Source: Membranipora membranacea
Lineage: Eukaryota; Bryozoa; Gymnolaemata; Cheilostomatida; Membraniporidae
Length of the DNA: 60,000 bases
Assembly: GCA_914767715.1 (NCBI GenBank)
Contig: OU612068.1
Span: forward strand, 27,406,001-27,466,000
Direction of reading: 5' to 3'
In this document: in pieces, positions 26,301 to 40,708 of the stretch
Position numbering within the stretch: the stretch's first letter is position 1
Layout of the letters: each line of letters opens with the position of its first letter
Notes under the pieces: model-generated
The model's input: the letters and a program-made list of their open reading frames with translations, nothing else
What the model was told of the DNA's origin: nothing
The model's database searches: none
Position numbers and translations under genes: made by a program

Positions 26301-29300
26301 TGTTTTCTACCTGTTAGATTAGGTTTCATAACTGATTTAATTCTGAGTATTATAATTCAAAAATAAATGAAAATTTTTGATACAGTAAAGAATAAGATTT
26401 ACACATACACAGCTGCTTATATTTGCAAAGCTCTGAATGAGTGACCAAAGGATCATCACTGATTTAAGTTTTACAAACAAAAATTTAAAAGACGATAGAG
26501 ACATCTACTAGACTAATCTAAGTTATATGGGCCTTAAACAGACTCTTGATGACTTATGGAATGTTAGTCAATGCCTACCTATTCAAACCAGGATGTGATT
26601 ATCTTGCTTTTCATCCTGATTGAGTAAGTTATCATTTACTGTAATTGCATTTGTGCGTGCAAAGCTCCAGCTCTACTCTAGCATTTTCACAATGGTGTAA
26701 TTATTATGTTTAAAGGGAATTAGCTAACCCAAGCTTCATTATGGAAAAGAGAAATTCATTCACTGTGTATTTATTTGAGTATGGGAATAACAATTTATAG
26801 CAGTAATTGCTAGCCTTGTCAGTTGTCACCGTTGCCGTCACTAAAATCATTGGAAGCAGAGGTAGTGAGTTTCATAAAAATCATGAGTTTGACTACTTGG
26901 CTTCTGTCTAACTCCAACCTCCCCCTCAAGTCCCCTTTCCTAGTTCTCAGTCTGTGACTCCTGTTCTCAGTTGGTGATATGTGTTACCTTACTGACAGCA
27001 GGGAGAACTAAAGGGGACGAGCCTCCACTTGATAACTCATGCCTCTTTTTATAACATGTTCTTACTTTCGAATTGATTCTCCCTGCTGACACTGACAGCA
27101 ATCTGTTTTATAAGTATAGGAATCGGATCATATTGGTACCCTACTTGGTGTACTTTTGTCAGCAGCAGAATGAATTATAGCCTGGCCTGCCACGGGTGAA
27201 CTTTTGTGAACATTTTTAGCAGACCAAAGCATAAACAAAAAATGATCAAGGGAGCATTCACTGATTAAATTTAAACAGCTCCATTTAATGACATTGTCAA
27301 ACACAAAGGAGTCAAAACCACAGACTTACCTTGCTAACTTATTATTAAGTCTATGGTCAAAACCATATGTCAAAGATTTATAATCTATCAACAAAAATGT
27401 GTATGAACGAACGAGCGTTTGTGTATGACAGAACGAGCGTTTGTGTATGACAGAACGAGCGTTTGTGTATGAACGAACGAGCGTTTGTCTACGTGAATCG
27501 GTGTTATTTTATCTGTCATCTGCGTTGTTTGTTCTGAATTTTAATAAATATTGATTTGTTAATAAGTGAAAATTGTTTATTGAGAATCGCCTACAATCCA
27601 TTGTGTTTGTGCTCTCTTTTTCTTTACAAATGCACGTTTTGCTGACTTTTACTGTAGGGCCACTGCATCACCTGCACTGCAGACATCGTAATAGAAAATC
27701 ATAGTAGTTATTTTTCTGGATCATACCTTATTCATGTACCGGAAATGAACTGAGAAATGATAGTTACAAACAGGAAATGTTACTGCTGCTGTCTAGCTAC
27801 ATTTTGTAATTCCTAAAGGCAGCTTTTCTAAGATAGGAGCCTAAAGTTTCTTTCACGCATGAGAACAAAGCTTAACCCAAGCCCTATTTGGTAGGGTAAC
27901 ACCAGATATTTTGACTGAGTACCCTATGAGACCAGATGACCCTAGAACCACCCCACTTTTGCACCTTGGTGAAGTTTTATTTGCTAAATCTGCAAATTGC
28001 ATTTAGTTTAAACCTTTTTGCATGATAACACTCTGTACAACACTTGCTAGAATTTGGTAAATTATAGTTATCTCATAATAAACCAACAAAACAGTCGACA
28101 TTTTAAGAGCTTTGGCGGTTGGGTTGTTGCCTTGGGCGGCCGATGGGAGCCTTTCAGGGTTCCCCTGGACCAACAAGCCTGCAAGGTGATGCCCCCACCA
28201 GATATAGAGCCCAGCCAACTTTTCATGTGCATCTTCAGCTGCATTACACTAACCTGTGTTGTTAGTCTGTACCACGTTACACAATGACTCTGATGTATTG
28301 AACCTCTCACATAATCTCTTCTCTGTCTGCATATATAACGATTCCTTCAACCTGTTAAAATGTAGAATAAGCTCATATTATTTTGAGTTAAACTGGAGGT
28401 TCCTGTCTCATGGCCAGTCTGGATCGCATCCTTGACATCGTATCACTACACTTTCATTATTAATGCTAAACTTTAGTTCAGCAGCATGTATCGGAGACAA
28501 CCCGGATGTATGCAATAACTTTCCAGTGGTAAGCAGGACAATTAAATAAATTAATGAAAAACTGGCTCTGAAGTAGAAGAAAGGTTCTGTCTTGAAGAGC
28601 GTGCTGACAATGCTGACACCATAGCAAGCCAGAAAACACATGTTATGTAATACACTATGTTATGTAATACCTAGCCATTCTGCCTAAGCTCACAAAATAT
28701 ACAGGAAAATTACGTAAGAGGACTTTTTGGAGAAATCTGTCCGCTATGGTCACTCTAAATATCATAACACAAAGAAAAGAGTCTCCTAAGATCCTAAGAT
28801 ACACTCACTATATCAAAAAAGTAGTTTGCAGCCGAAATGCCCACTTCTTACTACTGCTCCCGGCGAGCATTCGGTATGAACAAGTTGATCTTTTGCGCGA
28901 GCTGATAGCATTAATGCAATTGTACAACGGTAAGCTATTCTCAACTCCTTCAATTGCCAACTTTTTGAGAAAGAGAACTTCTCTACAACCATTAACGTAT
29001 AAAAACTTTTTATATGCTTACGCCTACAACAGTGAGTGCGAGTCTGGGCCCCATTAGATGTTAAATCTTCATCCCAAATGACCTAGCATAGGTATCAGAC
29101 GATTCGACCCTGTTCTTGGCTCGGATAGCAAAGGTCCGACACAGATAGCCCCAAATTACTCAGGACGGTTGTAACCAAAACAGTGGACTACACCTTGTTA
29201 CTGTCCTGATATTCATATCAACACTCAGCAAGCAAATTACGGCACAATCTTTTGAATCTATGACTATATCGACTATGAATACAGAATCATCTTTGACAAG

Positions 29301-29528
29301 ATGTTCTTTCCATCAAAGAGAATCAGAATTTCTATCAAGTTTTGGTGTGACATTTAGCGGACCATACCTGCTGTTTCCTTGCACGTTTTGCGTTATCCTA
29401 TAATCTCCCACATTGATACTGTCCGATATATATGTGCTCACACTGTTGTACTTTACTAACACCATAAGTGATGTTGAAACAGCTGCAAGAGTTACACAGA
29501 GATATATGTAACTTCTCGCTCTTGCCAT
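23389..29528 (-). CDS. Type II membrane sulfotransferase A (WSCD/sialate-sulfotransferase-like)
   Basis: Six exons in transcription order: 29528-29368, 28351-28254, 26171-26082, 25420-25180, 24776-24643, 23768-23389; 1,104 nt, 367 residues, all phases consistent. ATG at 29528 (MARARSY) is chosen because a signal-anchor helix follows at residues 7-25, as in Golgi type II enzymes. A short stem has two cysteines and N-glycosylation sequons. The P-loop exon carries SGTPGSGNDWILWL, the 5'-phosphosulfate loop that binds PAPS; later come YVKTHEPFF and VILRHPFDSALSEFKR, which resemble the KTHE and LRNPY/AEFNR blocks of WSCD1/2-type sulfotransferases, with Arg and Ser of the 3'-phosphate site. Role: transfer of sulfate from PAPS to a glycan in the Golgi lumen; acceptor unknown. 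No WSC domain is present. It is a tandem paralogue of the gene at 33259-36862. Confidence 0.87.
25034..25063. repeat. Perfect 30-bp palindrome (GAGTAAGGATA family)
   Basis: CACAGAGTAAGGATA followed by its exact complement. The inner 22 bp recur exactly at 47855-47876, and a half-site lies near 47020-47040. Confidence 0.85.
25549..25565. repeat. Poly-C tract
   Basis: A run of about 17 C residues in intron 25421-26081. Similar mononucleotide runs occur at about 5887-5900 (G), 34212-34224 (C) and 41929-41941 (G). Confidence 0.8.
27399..27486. repeat. 22-bp tandem repeat, four copies
   Basis: Four head-to-tail units of GTGTATGAMMGAACGAGCGT plus TT, in the long intron of sulfotransferase A. Confidence 0.9.
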
Positions 29529-33258
<3,730 letters not shown>

Positions 33259-36200
33259 TCAAGAAATGGACCTTACTCTGTATTGATCTACCGGACTGGC
33301 TTCTCTCTTGAGTACAGGGTTGAATGTATTATCCATTACACAGCAATGTCGTCTACAAGAAAACATGAATACATGAATAGTGAATACTGTAGACGATTTA
33401 TTTTTACTAGAAGATGTATCGATTATAACAGAAATTTGAGTAACAAAATGAGAAGCTGGACAGGTTGCTTACAAAGAAAATAGGAAATAGGACATTTGGA
33501 ACTCTATTTGTTATTGAAAGTGGATATTCGGGGTTTGTTCTGATCATCAGCGTCTGTCAACACTGTTTGCTTTGAAAAAAGATCGCTATCACAGTATACC
33601 ATGTATGAATGCTGCTCTGCACTCTTATATTTTAAGGAATTTTCCAGATTTAACGAAGGGCCATGGCAGGTTCACCAATGAACTCCCTCTGGAAAGGGAG
33701 TTCATTGGGTTCGCTCTTCAAGCCTTTATAAGGTTGTCAATGCTATTAGTATAATACCTGCCAGTTATGACTATTGATTTGATCAACAATTTATGACCCA
33801 CTGGTCAGTCATAACAATGAACACATTTCCGATACAAAGAGTGAAAAGGAATGTCTTTGTGATAGGAACATAGGAAAAATAAAAGCCCTTTTCAAGACGC
33901 TAACCTGAAATTAGCACCGTTGAACTCGTAGCCAAAAAATCTCTGCATACTTTCGACCTCAAAAGCAGTGTTTTGTTTTACAGAGCTGTATAGCAGTATA
34001 TGGAGTGGTCGCTCGTATTCAGTCAGCCAAAATGTGGCATGCCTCAAAAACTTGTCCACATGTTTGTCAACATAGTCAAGCCATTCTGAAAATATATAAA
34101 TAAATATATTATGCATTTTATGATAACAGGATTTCGAAAAAAGTGACATTTTCTCATATATGATACCTTCCTTTATGAGATAGTTTGAGCACTTCAGACT
34201 CTTGCTCGATCTCCCCCCCCCCCCACATTGTATTCTGCCCATTAGTATGTCATATTTATCGTATGTATGTATTGTATTTATCGTATGTATGTATTGTATT
34301 TATCGTATGTATGTATTGTATTTGATATGGGATGAAATGGGAAGCAATGTTATAAAGCTCTGATAGACTGGCAAACGCTGCATTTTTTCCACATTTCTGA
34401 GTAACTATGTGCGCTACCTGTCTCAACACTCAGCGCAGCTTTATTTTGTGCACGATGAATAATTATAATAAATCGATAAAACACAATTTACAACCCTCAT
34501 TGAAATGGAAAAATAACTAAATTCCAATTTTATGATTGCTTGATGTAACATATTCAGTCAATAAGTATTTAATATCCTTGATACGGTACTTATTGAGTTT
34601 CAGTAATGAATACACAGTATGTTTGGATTCAGAAGCCATTTCGGCTTTGTTGACTGACATGTTTGTAGCTCAAACACCATCGACCTATCTGCATAATTCA
34701 CTATATCACTAGGGGTCTTAATTATGCAAACAAAAGCTTTAGTCTCTCTCTGAATAAAACTGAAAGACTAAACTGTTGACTTTAAAAAAGTTTGCACTGT
34801 CTCTTTTGTAATACTCAATTATGATACAGAGAAACTCAAAATATACGTGTTTGTTGTGTTAACGTAATTTAAACAACTTGGCTAATAGGGTAACCTTTTA
34901 CTTCTAGGTCCCAGTTTGACATGGAATATTTTAGAACAATTTTGTCCTGTGTGAATGCTGCGGAAGCTGGTATCAAGCTGCAGCGCCTCGATACCTGACC
35001 TGCAACTCCACTCTGCTCTGCCACCAAAGAGGGAACAAACTTGTTCTAGGAGTTTTAGATTCCAAGGATAGTTATCAAGGCATCCATAATATATATTTGA
35101 TATTCGACACAAAAAGTTAACGCTTGTTCTGTAATTAAAAAAAACAGGGACTCAGCGTACTCAATTCTAGTATCTATCAGACATTATTACAAACATACCT
35201 GGTTGGCTGCGATTATTTGCCAAGTCAAAAAAGTAAGACACTTTCAATTTGTCTGCCGATTGTTTGAGTGAAGCGCCTCGTGTTCTGTGTTCCAATTTCA
35301 ATCTAAAGATAAATGAGATGCGCATTCAAGTATAAATGGTCTGTCTCATACCCTCGTTGCTAAAAATCCTTGAAAGAGATGTCATCAGTGATGACTGATG
35401 TTGGCGACGATGATGAAATATAAGTGGGGTATAAAAGTATCAAGAAATTAATCATGTATGGGTGAAGGAAGTGAGAAGGCTTCTGATGTACTCCAAGCGT
35501 CACTAGGGGTTTGAGGCAATACATAGTGTGCGTGTTGATTTATTACTCAATATCACCCGATTGATCAGAGTAGGAAAATCTATCAGAGTTTTGTTACCTA
35601 GAGCCGGGTCAACAACCAATATATATAACTTAGTATTTTCAAATTCAGATCTAAGGCACATCTCATAGTAAGCACCAACCTCTTAAATTCTGCGAAAGCC
35701 GAGTCGTACGGATGGCGTAAGAGTAAGGTCACTTTGTCTGCTATCAAGCTATGTTTTGGGTTCCAGTACCACGGTTCATGTGTTTTGATGAAGAGACAGG
35801 TTGTTTTTTGTCCATCGACTAACATTTGATACTTTCTGGATAAAATCCGGTTGTACAGTTCACAATCAGAGTGCATCTTGCGTAGTGGCCAGGTGTATCC
35901 TGAAAAGGACATATTAAAAACTGTAGTTGTAACAGGTGTGAACCCAAGTTTGAGGTAGCTTGGAATGATTTGTTGGAGTGCTGATGTCAAACAACTGTTT
36001 CTTCCCTTGGCCATAACAGTAGTTCGTGGCAACAATAGAAACACAAAATCTCTGCATTTCTTACATGAATCTCTAGCTATGTTTCTGTTCAATTTGAATA
36101 AGGGACTTCGAGGGGATTCGAGAGAGGGGGTGAGAGTGTTAGATCACCCCATCGTTGAAAGCTATTCTAATAAACAAAACACTTACGGTTGATGGAGGCT

Positions 36201-36862
36201 AGCCAAAGAATCCAATCGTTTCCGCTGCCTGGAATTCCCGATACATAGTGAATAGGAAACTCCTGCCTCTCTTGAGCCTCAACCTTAGATAGTTTTGAGC
36301 ACTCATCACTATTCAGTGTTATGTTACATAGATCGCACATACTTTTGTATTGGACTAACTCATCATGATGTTGCGAGAGAGCAGCTTGATCGTTCGATAA
36401 TTGCTGCAAAGTCAGATTGACCCCTGCTTCAAGGTTATCAGAGAATCCCTTAGACTCATCCTCGATCTGCAAACTGTACACTCGGCATGAAAACAGTAAT
36501 CAAAATTACAAAGACTCTCAACTAGGTACTGGATAAAGATATTGGTCAAACTCATGAGCTAAGACCAAATCTCTGACTGAAAACCTTCTTCTATCATCTC
36601 TATTATAATGCAAACAAATTTGCCAAGGACAGTCAGGAACAAAGGTTGCTTGACATCAAAAATGTATGTATGTAGACACAGCAATAGTGTACACTGACAT
36701 CAAATGTATCAGGAAACCTCACCTGCTGCTCACGGAGATAAGCGTCTTTGAACTCAGAAATAAGTTTGATCTGTAATCCTGAAGTGCCAACAGTGCCGCA
36801 GAAAAGATGGTTGTTATCACTCCAGCTGAGATCAGCTTTTTGCATTTAGCTCGTATTGACAT
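33259..36862 (-). CDS. Type II membrane sulfotransferase B, tandem paralogue of A
   Basis: Six exons in order: 36862-36723, 36473-36187, 35899-35680, 35302-35199, 34085-33905, 33352-33259; 1,026 nt, 341 residues if the TGA at 33261-33259 is used. ATG at 36862 gives MSIRAKCKKLISAG followed by a hydrophobic signal anchor. The stem (residues about 48-110) has N-glycosylation sequons and a C-x(2)-C. Then come SGIPGSGNDWILWL (PAPS P-loop), FIKTHEPWYW, LLLRHPYDSAFAEFKR, a Trp/Tyr-rich C-terminal region and RRHCCV, the last matching RHCCV in paralogue A. One exon covers what is two in A (stem plus P-loop), and the last exon of A is two here. The C-terminus is about 30 residues shorter than A unless a GTAAGG donor at 33276 leads to a further exon that I could not find. 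Confidence 0.85.
33675..33708. repeat. 14-bp-arm hairpin
   Basis: CCAATGAACTCCCT at 33675-33688 and its exact complement at 33695-33708 with a 6-nt loop, in the last intron of sulfotransferase B. Confidence 0.7.
34254..34319. repeat. 22-bp tandem repeat, three copies
   Basis: Three identical units beginning ATTTATCGTATGTATGTATT, in an intron of sulfotransferase B, just after a poly-C run. Confidence 0.9.
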
Positions 36863-38218
36863 GGTCCTCACTCAATAGCGCTCTGTGTTTTTACCTAGGC
36901 TTGCATTGAATCAATCACACAGCCGCTATGAGCAGTGGCCTTTCACAAAATACTGAGAAGTTGACTTAAACAGCAGGAAGTTGTTAGCGCCCTAACTTCC
37001 ACATGGCACAAACACAATGCAGTTGACAATTTTCTTTCACAGCAAGCTAATAATGTACTCATTTAGACTGTGTGTGAATAGCTTTATATTCATTTACATA
37101 TCATAACTGTACATGAAGGTACTGTATCGTGTATGATTTTGGTATTGAATTGTGTTGCCTACTGTTTTTGTTATCGGCTTATATTATACATGAGCATTGA
37201 GCAGGAAGAGAGGGGAATATATAAGTGCTGTATAGTAGTACTTGTCTAGTCTTGAAAAGCATGTCAAGACAGACGGTTCAAACGAGAACACAAGTAGCCA
37301 CTCGCTGCGGGATTAAATGTTTCTCTAGCATTTGATTTGACTGCTCGAAATTGTTATTACACTACCCATCTAAAGAGATGTCTGCGATGACATACATCTG
37401 CAAAAATGGTAAACCTCAGGGCAAATCTTCATGCCATTCTTCATTTTCTTGAGATAGCAAGGTTTTTTCAGGGTTGCTTGCCATCTTGACTCATAGTGCT
37501 GAAAGACAGGTAGTTGGAGCACGGAGTTGGTCTGAGCAAACAACTATCTAAACTATGCTCATGGTCTATCTTAAATGTTTCACATTTACTCAGCTACTAG
37601 GAAACACATAAAGCCTGATCAAATTAGTTAATATCTGCAAAGGGTCTATAAAGTTTTCTTATCCATCCATCCACATTTAGGATTACATCTATTTCTCTTG
37701 GCTAATTAAACCTGATGAAACATGCTGAAGGGTTATTAACTGACATGAAATGACAATGATTGAATCTTTGAACCAATGAGAAACAGGTTTCACTTTGATC
37801 ATATTATCCTAGAAGAGACAGGAAAACCTTGTAACAACTCACCCAGGCTATTTCTACTCAGAGCAACACATTTTACTCTTGAGTTTTAAATAATATTAGG
37901 ATATTTACTACACCCTCAATACTGGTTTTCCAACGAAAATTTATGGTACTCACATTTCAGCTATTTGAATATGAATTTTTTGTTGATCTGCCAATGAGTT
38001 GCATTCGTCAACTCTGCAATGAGTTACATTTGTCATAAACACAAAAGTTAAGGATTAAATAGCAATATACAGTGATGCATACGTTGTCTTCTCTTGATAC
38101 TGTCTACATAGCTAGAAAGCGATACTATAACAACCTCACTCCTCACTAAAATGTAAATCCTTATGACATTTCGACCAACTGCTGCTTAGAGTCAAATCTG
38201 TATGTTGTTTTTTGTCAG

Positions 38219-38319
38219 GTAGTATTTTCAGAGAGGATTTATCACAATCTTCTTCTCAGCTTCACCAGGCAGTTAAAGACTACTTTGATGGACTGCGATG
38301 TTTTCACAATGAGAGTTAG
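38219..38319 (+). CDS. Possible isolated terminal exon, unrecognised
   Basis: A strong acceptor (GTTGTTTTTTGTCAG) precedes 32 codons that read in phase 1 to a TAG at 38317-38319, with a protein-like composition (REDLSQSSSQLHQAVKDYF). No upstream exon could be linked with confidence; a short ATG frame at 37261 is the only nearby candidate. It may be chance. Confidence 0.2.
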
Positions 38320-38868
38320 CGAAAATTACCCTAGCGGGAATAAAACACCACCAGGTAATTGCTATTCTTATCACCTATACTAATACTGTTGATTAGAACC
38401 TGGGAGTTTGAGCCAAAACCCTACTCTACAGAGATATCACAACCACACCATATCATTGGTAAGTCTTCTATAAACTGATAAATATTAAATTTAGGGAGAA
38501 TGACTCAGCATAAAATGGTAAATAGGTTGCTACCGTAAAATAATTGTATCACGATGGACGAATGCAAATGCAGCCAGAAAACTGAAATACAGCTTTGATA
38601 TGAAAGTTATTTGCTCATGATATGAGAGGAGACAACTCTGGGGTACCATTGAGTTATATTTTCTAATGCAAAGTCACATTTCATAGTAGTATGCGATATC
38701 TACATATCCTAGATAATCCATTTGTAACAGCAATCTCATGTTGTCATTTTGTCTGATATTTTGTTCTGTTTCTTTTGCAGTTGGCACCTTATGGAAAGCA
38801 TCCTACTATCAGGATGATAGTCTGCAGAAAATAAAAATTAGTGTGTACATATTACACATAACATCTAG

Positions 38869-38939
38869 ATCAAGTTTGATCCATTTTTTCCTCAGTAGAG
38901 GGAGGCAATTCAAGGAGGGAAAAATGGATCAAACTTGAT
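38869..38939. repeat. Inverted repeat, about 25-bp arms
   Basis: ATCAAGTTTGATCCATTTTT at the left pairs with AAAAATGGATCAAACTTGAT at the right around about 21 nt. The flanking string ACATAACATCTA also occurs on both sides. Confidence 0.75.
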
Positions 38940-39055
38940 GTACATAACATCTACCTTCTATTGATCAGGCGCCTCCAGAGATTTTCGATTGAACTTAAGC
39001 TAGTTTAAAGCCCAAAACATACTTCAGAGATGGACATATTCAGGTCAAAAACAAT

Positions 39056-39215
39056 GACAGTGTGAGATAACTTCACAGCTTCCTTTGACGGACTCAGGAG
39101 AGTCAGGAAAAGGAGCGGCAGAAGCTGTGAGATAACCTCACAGCTTTCTCGGATGACTCAGGAGAGTCAATAAAAAGGGAGGGCAGAAGCTGTGAGATCT
39201 CAAGTTCTCACAGCT
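39056..39215. repeat. Imperfect tandem repeat, about 60-70 bp unit
   Basis: Three degraded copies containing AGCTGTGAGAT and GACTCAGGAGAGTC follow one another. Confidence 0.65.
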
Positions 39216-39290
39216 CAGGAGATTTCGGATAAAGAGAATGGAGCCAAGAGGATGGGAGCAGGTGATACCAGGCGACGTCAACCACTTCAA

Positions 39291-39424
39291 AATAATGTGT
39301 ATAATTAAACCTTTTTATCAGACAAAAAATCTAAATCTAATCTCCGTCTTTTTGGAGGGTTCAAACGCAAGCATTTAAATAATGTGTATAATTAAACCTT
39401 TTTATCAGACAAAAAATCTAAATC
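39291..39424. repeat. 47-bp direct repeat pair
   Basis: 39291-39337 and 39378-39424 are identical over 47 bp (starting AATAATGTGTATAATTAAAC), separated by 40 bp. Confidence 0.9.
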
Positions 39425-40708
39425 CAAAATGAATAAAATAGTGGTGTCTGTTCTGCTCGCGTATTCGGCCTCAAGTGGGTCGAATATGCGACAACAGAGC
39501 CCTTCATTCTTCAGTGTGTTTAATGGCAGGCCTATCAAATCCATTACACTTTTTGATTTATGGCAGTTTATCTTGACGCTAGCACTTTAACCTATTTGAG
39601 TATAATGCCCGAAAGATTGGAGTTGTCGTTGGTATGATCAAGGAATAAGATCAGATAACTCCTTGGTCTGATATTTGTTATACGTTTTTGCTTAAGTTTT
39701 GTTGACTTGTTCCACAGTTTTTTGTTCCTACTTGGTTCATAAAGTTCCATACCGTATGTTACGTTACTAGGGTAGGCAGTTACGATTGCATGCAATATTG
39801 GATCAGGATTCCTTGGTGTGCAGAGCTTTGAGCACACTTGGGGTACAAGCAATGCTATGTAGTCAGTACTCACTCAGGACTGTGTTCTGATTGGATGGTG
39901 CTCTAAAAAACAGCGACTTAGTGCATGCAATTGACTAGAGTCAAGTAAATATCTGCGACACCAATTTTACTAAAAAGCCTTTTCTTCAACCATTCAATCA
40001 ACAAAATTCTGAAGGTACTTTACTTGAAAAAGACATGTATTGAAGTAAAGATTTGTAAAATAGACAAGTTCATGTAACGTTCTTGCCTTTGAGATATCAT
40101 AATATACATAGTTGTCTAAATGTCAAAGTATAATTATGGAGATTTTACAAGACATAATAATTATTGCAGCGAGACGAGACTTTCTATTAAAAAAAACCGT
40201 GACTAGGGTGACAAGTAACCTACTAACTAGAAAAATAACAATAATCTCCCCATCAAAAATGCATGGATTTCATCCAAATAATTTATCAAAAAAGCCAGCT
40301 GAAGTAATCCATATTTGCATTACTTTAAAGAAGCAAAATACTAGCATGTTTCCATAGAAAAAAAGAATTGCGGCAAGTTATAGCAGTTCTCGATGATAAA
40401 ATACCAATAGCAAAAGACTATCGAGTGTATAAACAATGATACCAAATAGCAATATCAACAGACTAAAATAGATTGAAAACATTACAGGTCTGTATAATCC
40501 CAACTGTCATCATATTTTTGATCAATCACACCACCAATTTCCAATATAACACGGGTTTCGTATTCGACATGAGCAAGCTTAACAGTGCAAATTTTTCAGA
40601 TTCCCGACTCAAGTTATGGGATGCAATCCCAACCATTTTATCTTGCTCCTTAATCGAGATATTATTCAGAGCAATAAAATAATGTCAGTTACTCAAATAA
40701 TATATTAT

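Larger units (their letters stand above)
36863..40708. other. Gene-poor spacer between sulfotransferase B and the channel gene
   Basis: It contains the upstream region of sulfotransferase B and the 3' flank of the channel gene. A plus-strand ATATATAAG at about 37217 is TATA-like, but no convincing gene follows. One plus-strand exon-like segment is at 38219-38319. Repeats at 38869-38939, 39056-39215 and 39291-39424 are described separately. The rest shows nothing I can support. Confidence 0.4.

Noticed and set aside
27399-27486. Could the 22-bp repeats (also 34254-34319) be a CRISPR array?
   Set aside because: Units are head-to-tail without spacers and lie in introns of an animal gene.
28746-29057. 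Plus-strand 103-codon frame in the intron of sulfotransferase A
   Set aside because: No splice signals, family similarity or neighbouring exons support it.
33283-33483. Plus-strand 66-codon frame
   Set aside because: It is antisense to the RHCCV exon of sulfotransferase B, which matches paralogue A.
34882-35112. Minus-strand 76-codon frame between sulfotransferase B exons
   Set aside because: It has no counterpart in paralogue A, and exons 35302-35199 and 34085-33905 join in phase without it.
36633-36845. Minus-strand frame at the start of sulfotransferase B
   Set aside because: The ATG at 36862 in another frame gives a signal-anchor helix and the phase-2 donor conserved in paralogue A.
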